Assembly: GCF_000001735.4 (NCBI RefSeq)
Contig: NC_003070.9
Coordinates: 29,621,971 to 29,685,970, forward strand
DNA length: 64,000 bases
Direction: 5' to 3'
DNA from: Arabidopsis thaliana
Lineage: Eukaryota > Streptophyta > Magnoliopsida > Brassicales > Brassicaceae
Shown one piece after another: positions 59,086 to 64,000 of this stretch; position 1 is the first letter of the stretch; the number at the start of each line of letters is the position of its first letter. The translations under genes were made by a program, and so were the position numbers. The notes under the pieces are model-generated. The model had not been told where the DNA came from. It saw only the letters and a list, made by a program, of their open reading frames with translations, and did no database searches.

Positions 59086-62015
59086 CTAGGATTGAGATTC
59101 TGCAGCTGGAGATTCCGGAATCGAGACTTGGCTAGTGTTTGGAGACTTTCCTTGATTTCCTGCATAAAACACACTCTCTAAACTCTCTTCACCTATCTCT
59201 CTTAACCGATTGAGCTCAGGCAATATCTCTTTCCCGAGGTCAGGTCTATCTTTTCTTCTTAGTTCCGCGCATTGAAGCGAAAGCTTTGCTAAAGATAGAG
59301 CTTCTTCTATAGGCCAGTCCGGTACTGCTGGATCAAGCATATCCTTAAGAGTCCCTTCTTCGATCGCTTGTTCAACGTAATAAGCCAAACCCATTGGCTG
59401 TTTTGCGGTTAAGATCTGCAAAAGCATGATTCCAAGAGAATAAACATCTGACTTCACACCCAACATTCCTGTTTGTTGGTACTCAGGATCAATGTAACAG
59501 AAAGTTCCTGCAGCTGAAGTGACTCTGTACTGTGTAACGTTTTCCGCTACTGCAGGGACTAATCTCGCTAGCCCGACATCACTGATCTTGCTCACATAGT
59601 TGTAATCGAGCAGAACATTTCCTGGTTTAAGGTCTCTGTGGACAATTGGTTCAGGTTTGGTCTGGTGGAGGAAGAGGAGTCCCGTGGCGATCTCAGCAGC
59701 GATTCTGAAACGTAGCTGCCAGGTAATCGGCGGTGTGTTTCCTCGCATGAAAAGCCGGTCTTCTAAACTTCCTTTGGCCATGTATTCATAAACAAGAATC
59801 CCAAATTCTGGACAAGCTCCAAGAAGAAGCACCATGTTTGGATGCCTTATGCAGCTTAACACTTCAACCTGAGAAAACATAAACATATGTTACTCAAAGA
59901 TGAAAACTTTCTTGTATAAAATCAGAAACGAAGAAAGATTTTTTTTTTACCTCTTTCTGAAACTGTGATCTCCCTTGAGCTGCGTCTGGGCGTAGAACTT
60001 TAACAGCAACACTTGTGTGATCAAGAAAGCCTCTAAAGACAGGACCATAGCCTCCTTCTCCTACCTTTTGAGACTCTGCAAAATTTGAAGTAGCTTCTTC
60101 GATTTCGTCAACCGTGTATTTCCTATACCGAACAAATCCGCGAGAGAATGAATCTGATTCCTTCATTGTCTTCATCTCTGCAGTCAACCTTCTTTTAGAT
60201 TCCACTTCTGCTAATCTCTTTGCAGCTTCAGCAGCTTCCAACGCTGCTTTGGCTTTAGCTCTCTCCTTTTCCACTATTGACATTGCTGCTTCCTCTGAAC
60301 TTTTTGCTTCTTCCAACCGTCTCTCCTCTTCGGTTCTCAGCTTTTGCAGCTCCGTTGCCTAAAAGTTCAAAAATCGATATTTGATTCAAATGTACTAATC
60401 TCATTGACTTAGATGTTAGTATTAAGTACTACCTGTTGTCTAGCGCTTAAAGCTTCTTTACAAGCTGTGCTATACATATCCATGGTTTGTTTCAGCTCTA
60501 GACGCAGCCTCTTCATTTCAGCTTCAACATCATCCTGCAACAAGACAATCCCATCTTAGCAAGTATTCAATCTTTATAAGAAGAAAAAGAGAAGGAGCTT
60601 GAGTAATAATAGTACTAACCAAGCTCTGAGATGAATAGGAGGATGTTCTACCACTCTCTTCAGAGAATGTAGAGGATTCGTTAAGGAAATCAGGATCACT
60701 GAACTTAATTCCCAAACGATTTGAGCCAATGCTTTGCTCTGAGCTCGTTGACATTCTTGAAGTCCTTGCAGATTCAGGAAAATCAAGGCTAAAGGAAGAC
60801 CGCTCAACGCTTGGTCTTCCTGAGCTGATGAAGGAAATGTCAGAGTCACGATGAGAAGACGGACTGATAAACGAAAGGTCACTATCTGAATCATAGAAGT
60901 CCCCATATGGCTTCCTTTTCACCAACGGCGATCTACAAGAAAACATAAATGTTGAATCTTTTAAGACTTTATGTAAGACATTAACCTTAAAGACATCACA
61001 ACAAGCTTCCAATTCCTATACCTATCTGCTTCAACTGATTTGCGCGGTCTAGATGGTGTACTACCTGTTTGCAAAATCAATGGAAACACACAAAATTGGA
61101 TCAGCTTTTGGAAAAGCAAAGAACTTATTTTATTCTTTTCAAAGAGGAATGAACTAAACCTGCAGAATTGGGATGGTCATGGTACTTTGGTGCTTTGTCA
61201 GGAGTATGTGGGTGATGATTGTCAATTTCACATTGCTGCATCGAATTTTGGTAAGGAGCAGGACGTGATGCATTTCGTACTGAAGCAATTTTGCCTTTTG
61301 AAATGACATAAACATTGCAGAAATCTGGAGCTGATTTTGACACTGTTGTTGGCAAATCCGTCTTGAATCTTCTGCTCAGAGTCATCAAAAACAGAATCCT
61401 TTGAACAAAAATCCAAACTTTTTGTTACAGAATCTGAAAGAAGGTAACTTTAATTACCTCATGAAGCCATTACGTGATGCAGATCCAACGACTAAGTTCT
61501 CAATTGCAGAAGATGAAACATATTCGGTAATGGCTCGAACTTTGTCTGCGTCTTCCAGCAAAATGTCTCGACAATTTATCTGCTCAAACAGAATCGATTA
61601 GGGTTGTTCAAAGTAAGGACCTTTAAGGGTTTTTGATTCAGAGAATACCTCTTTACGGGAACAATAGCAGTGGAAGGATACAAAGAGATCTTTAGCTATC
61701 TTCTCCATTTGCTGTTTCTGTTGTGGCGTTCCTTCTTCAAGATCTGCAACAACGAAACCAAAAAAAGAACTTAAACTTTATCGAGAAGAAACTCTAAAAG
61801 CTGGAAATTCCCATGAATGTGAGAAGAAGATTGGGACCTGAAGAAGAATGAGATCTGCAGAGGACATGAATAAGAGAAATGGTTTGGCCACGAGAAGCAA
61901 GATTGTCGATTGTCCATTTAAGAGCATGTTGGCTTCCTTTGTCTTTGTCTATTGCAACTGCTACTGAACCACTTCCTGTTTCTTTCTTTGCCCCATTTGC
62001 TTTTGGTAGCCACAT
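59086..62015 (-). CDS. Receptor-like cytoplasmic kinase with N-terminal USP domain (RLCK-IX type)
   Basis: Nine exons: 62015-61838, 61743-61649, 61579-61458, 61371-61160, 61064-61022, 60932-60620, 60534-60433, 60358-59951, 59868-59086; 2256 nt = 751 aa (At1g78940-type). N-terminal universal-stress-protein fold (VAVAIDKDKGSQHALKWTID, NCRDILLED, LVVGSASRNGF); a Ser-rich linker; a coiled coil (EAEMKRLRLELKQT, KERAKAKAALEAAEAAKRLA); then a kinase domain: GEGGYGPVFRG loop, VAVKVL lysine, IVHRDLKPGNVLLD catalytic loop, SDVGLAR in place of DFG, AAGTFCYIDPEYQQTG activation segment. The catalytic Asp and Lys are present, so it is probably active. The layout equals the PUB-like USP/kinase family without a U-box. 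Confidence 0.9.
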
Positions 62016-62587
62016 TCTCTTCTTCTCTATATATATATTATTATTATTGAACAAAAGGAAGAAAAGTATCTCTTCCCTCTCTTGAGTCTTTATGATGCAA
62101 AAGAGAAAACTTCACTTTGATTTGACAAAAAAAAAATAGAGTTTGATTGATCAAAGATTCTTTATGGAGGAAGCAAATGAAGTAGAGATGCAAGATTAAT
62201 GGGTTGGAGAATTTCCTCTTTTTCTAATGGTTGTTGTTTAAGGGTTTTATTTTTGGCTGATAATCTAATTTCAGATTCTATAACACAAAAAAAAGATAAA
62301 GAAACAATAACACATTTGTGTGGTTTTGACTCTTTTGTTCAACATGTTGAAAAATTGGAAGAAACATAAAAAAAAAAGTGTAACAAATGGCCTAGTCTAA
62401 ATTTAGACGATCACGCATCTCTGTATCTTCACCATGTGAAACATGCCTTCCAATGGACGGTACACAAAAAGAAAACATTGACTAAAAACATTGACATATC
62501 GCATACACGAATTCTTGTAATAGACTGATGATAGGTTAATAAATTCACATGTTCTCTGATATAAAGAAAAGTTTATGAAAAGTGTCG
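62016..62587. other. Intergenic region, 0.57 kb
   Basis: Leader and promoter of the kinase gene (AT microsatellite near 62029-62048) and 3' flank of the cyclase gene. No gene seen. Confidence 0.5.
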
Positions 62588-63937
62588 TCATGGCAACGAA
62601 ACTCGCGCGCGATATTCTGCGAGTGCCCACAACGGATGAATGTTTCTATATGCAGCGTAGTGTAATGTGCAATTCTTCAAAAACACTCCGGTTGCTTGCT
62701 GAAAAAGTAATTAAACAAACTACAATTAGCTTTTAGCTTTGTTTTTTCCACTTCTATCAGTAAAGCTATTACAGAATTTGGAAGTTTTAAGATGATAGTA
62801 GCCATTTTGGTGTAGGAAACGTACCTGTTGAGGAAAATCTCCACTCTCCAGTTGTGAATTGATGATAAGTTTCGCAGCACGGTGAAGAGGAATCGGATCT
62901 CTCTCTGCCTGTTGTGTAAAGCACTGGTCATATATAGTACTGATTCATTAATTAATTGTATTTTCGTCGATCAATATTGAATGATTAAAACCTGTCCAGA
63001 GTGAATGAGACCCATTAAAGCCCAAGCAGTTTGCACCACGTTTGATATCTCCCCTACTTGTGCTATGTATATCTGCATAGATCAAGAGGATTGTAGTGAC
63101 TGAATGATCCTACATCAAGTTGATTTCATCAAAATGTGCAAGTGTGTACCTTTTTGGAGCAAGAGAGGTAGCTTTCTCCCCAGCCTCCGTTGTCTTTCTG
63201 AGCTGCAAGAAGAAACTGAACGCCTTTGCGTATTGCCTCACAGTCGTTAAAAGTCTTACCCGCAGCTGCTAAGCCTGCAAGAGCAAACCATGTACCGTAC
63301 GTGAAGCAAATGCCCCAGTTCCCATACCTGTAGATTCAAAGAACAATGGTTCATTTCTTGTTAGTTTGGATTTCCGTGAACAATTTCAGATAAATCGTAA
63401 TCGCTAGTGTACCATGAACCATCACGTGTTTGCATGTTTTCTAGGTATTCCGCAGCTTTCTTGATGAAAGCGGTGATCTCTGTTGTCCTGTGATCAGGGT
63501 AGAGTTGCTTGAAAAGACTCAATGCTTGGATTGCAGACGATGTACATTCACTGTACTCATGCTCAATCACAATGTCGGAAAACATTTCTGTGGGATTGAG
63601 CAACTGAGACAAATACATGAAGAAGGTTACATGACCGCAAATGTTTTAAAAAGTATCTTTTGGTTGTTTGAAAATAATTATGGGGTTTGGTTCTTACTTC
63701 CAACCACTTGGGAGCACCAGCAGGCTCCCAGGCAGTCATACCTCCGTTTTTGCTCTGCAAACAAGTGAAACTGTCACGACCTGAAAATGGGTGTTTCTTT
63801 GATGATGTTGGTTCTATTCTATGTCTGATAATGCTCACCTGTAAAGAGAGCAAGATATTAACAGAATCATGTAGTCTCTCGGGGTCTTGTTTTGGGCCAA
63901 CAATATCCGGCGCCAACATCGAGAACAGCAGGCAGCA
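62588..63937 (-). CDS. BAS: Oxidosqualene cyclase, C-terminal exons (probably beta-amyrin synthase); runs off right edge
   Basis: C-terminal 266 codons of a triterpene synthase, cyclising 2,3-oxidosqualene at the ER. Seven exons visible: 63937-63839, 63754-63698, 63603-63413, 63327-63150, 63072-62992, 62908-62825, 62698-62588, all in phase. QW-motif remnants [29 protein letters not shown] and [12 protein letters not shown], plus [35 protein letters not shown] and the C-terminus [16 protein letters not shown], define the family. The catalytic DCTAE motif should lie in the exon just beyond 64000. Position next to the USP-kinase gene fits At1g78950 (BAS); tandem relatives (CAMS1, LUP2, LUP1) follow off-window, so exact product identity is inferred. 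No disruption in the visible part. Confidence 0.85.
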
Positions 63938-64000
63938 CTATGAGACCAGAAAACAGCAAGGATGTAGTACTCATGCCACTGAAGAACATGTCAATGTGTT

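Overview
The window is nuclear DNA of a flowering plant, and I recognise it as Arabidopsis thaliana chromosome 1 (the At1g78780 to At1g78950 stretch). The grounds are GT-AG introns of 70-500 bp, AT-rich intergenic DNA, TATA boxes 40-70 bp upstream of start codons, TGGGCC and telo-box promoter motifs, and many individually recognisable plant genes in this order. Locus names come from family and synteny recognition, not from a search. Exon boundaries were read by hand from splice sites and checked for reading phase.

Layout. 1-6 kb: the 5' end of a pathogenesis-related-family gene (minus) with a second, homologous first exon upstream, then MHF2/CENP-X and the N-glycosylation mannosyltransferase ALG2 (both minus). 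6.7-10.7 kb: an uncharacterised protein with a duplicated CxxC/His module, and the ALOG transcription factor LSH7. 12.4-25.5 kb: an accessory block of four bulb-type (GNA) lectin genes in two tandem pairs, with an F-box/FBD/LRR gene between the pairs, F-box and RNase H-like relics, two short inverted-repeat elements and a conserved 42-bp GC-rich element present twice. 25.5-28.6 kb: a gene-poor region with a degenerate repeat field and a possible small spliced transcript.

28.6-64 kb is dense housekeeping sequence: UBC35 (Ubc13-type E2), a two-TM Ser/Gly/Pro-rich protein, a small predicted organellar protein, a short reticulon, VHA-A (V-ATPase subunit A, 20 coding exons), a mitochondrial RNA pseudouridine synthase, a chloroplast-type TPR protein, AVP2 (type II H+-pyrophosphatase), a Cys-rich membrane protein, an mTERF protein, a USP-domain receptor-like cytoplasmic kinase, and the C-terminal exons of an oxidosqualene cyclase (probably beta-amyrin synthase) running off the right edge.

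How the genes relate. Most are independent housekeeping genes. The real local structure is the lectin/F-box block, which looks like repeated segmental duplication: copy 1 (F-box, 42-bp element, lectin GAL1) and copy 2 (decayed F-box, 42-bp element, second lectin). VHA-A and AVP2 are two unrelated proton pumps of the endomembrane system lying 8 kb apart on the same strand. I see no CRISPR, prophage, operon or other prokaryotic feature, and no clearly new multi-gene system. The best leads are the alternative first exon at 1.0-1.2 kb, the duplicated 42-bp element, the frameshift in the F-box gene, and the candidate spliced transcript at 27.4-27.9 kb.
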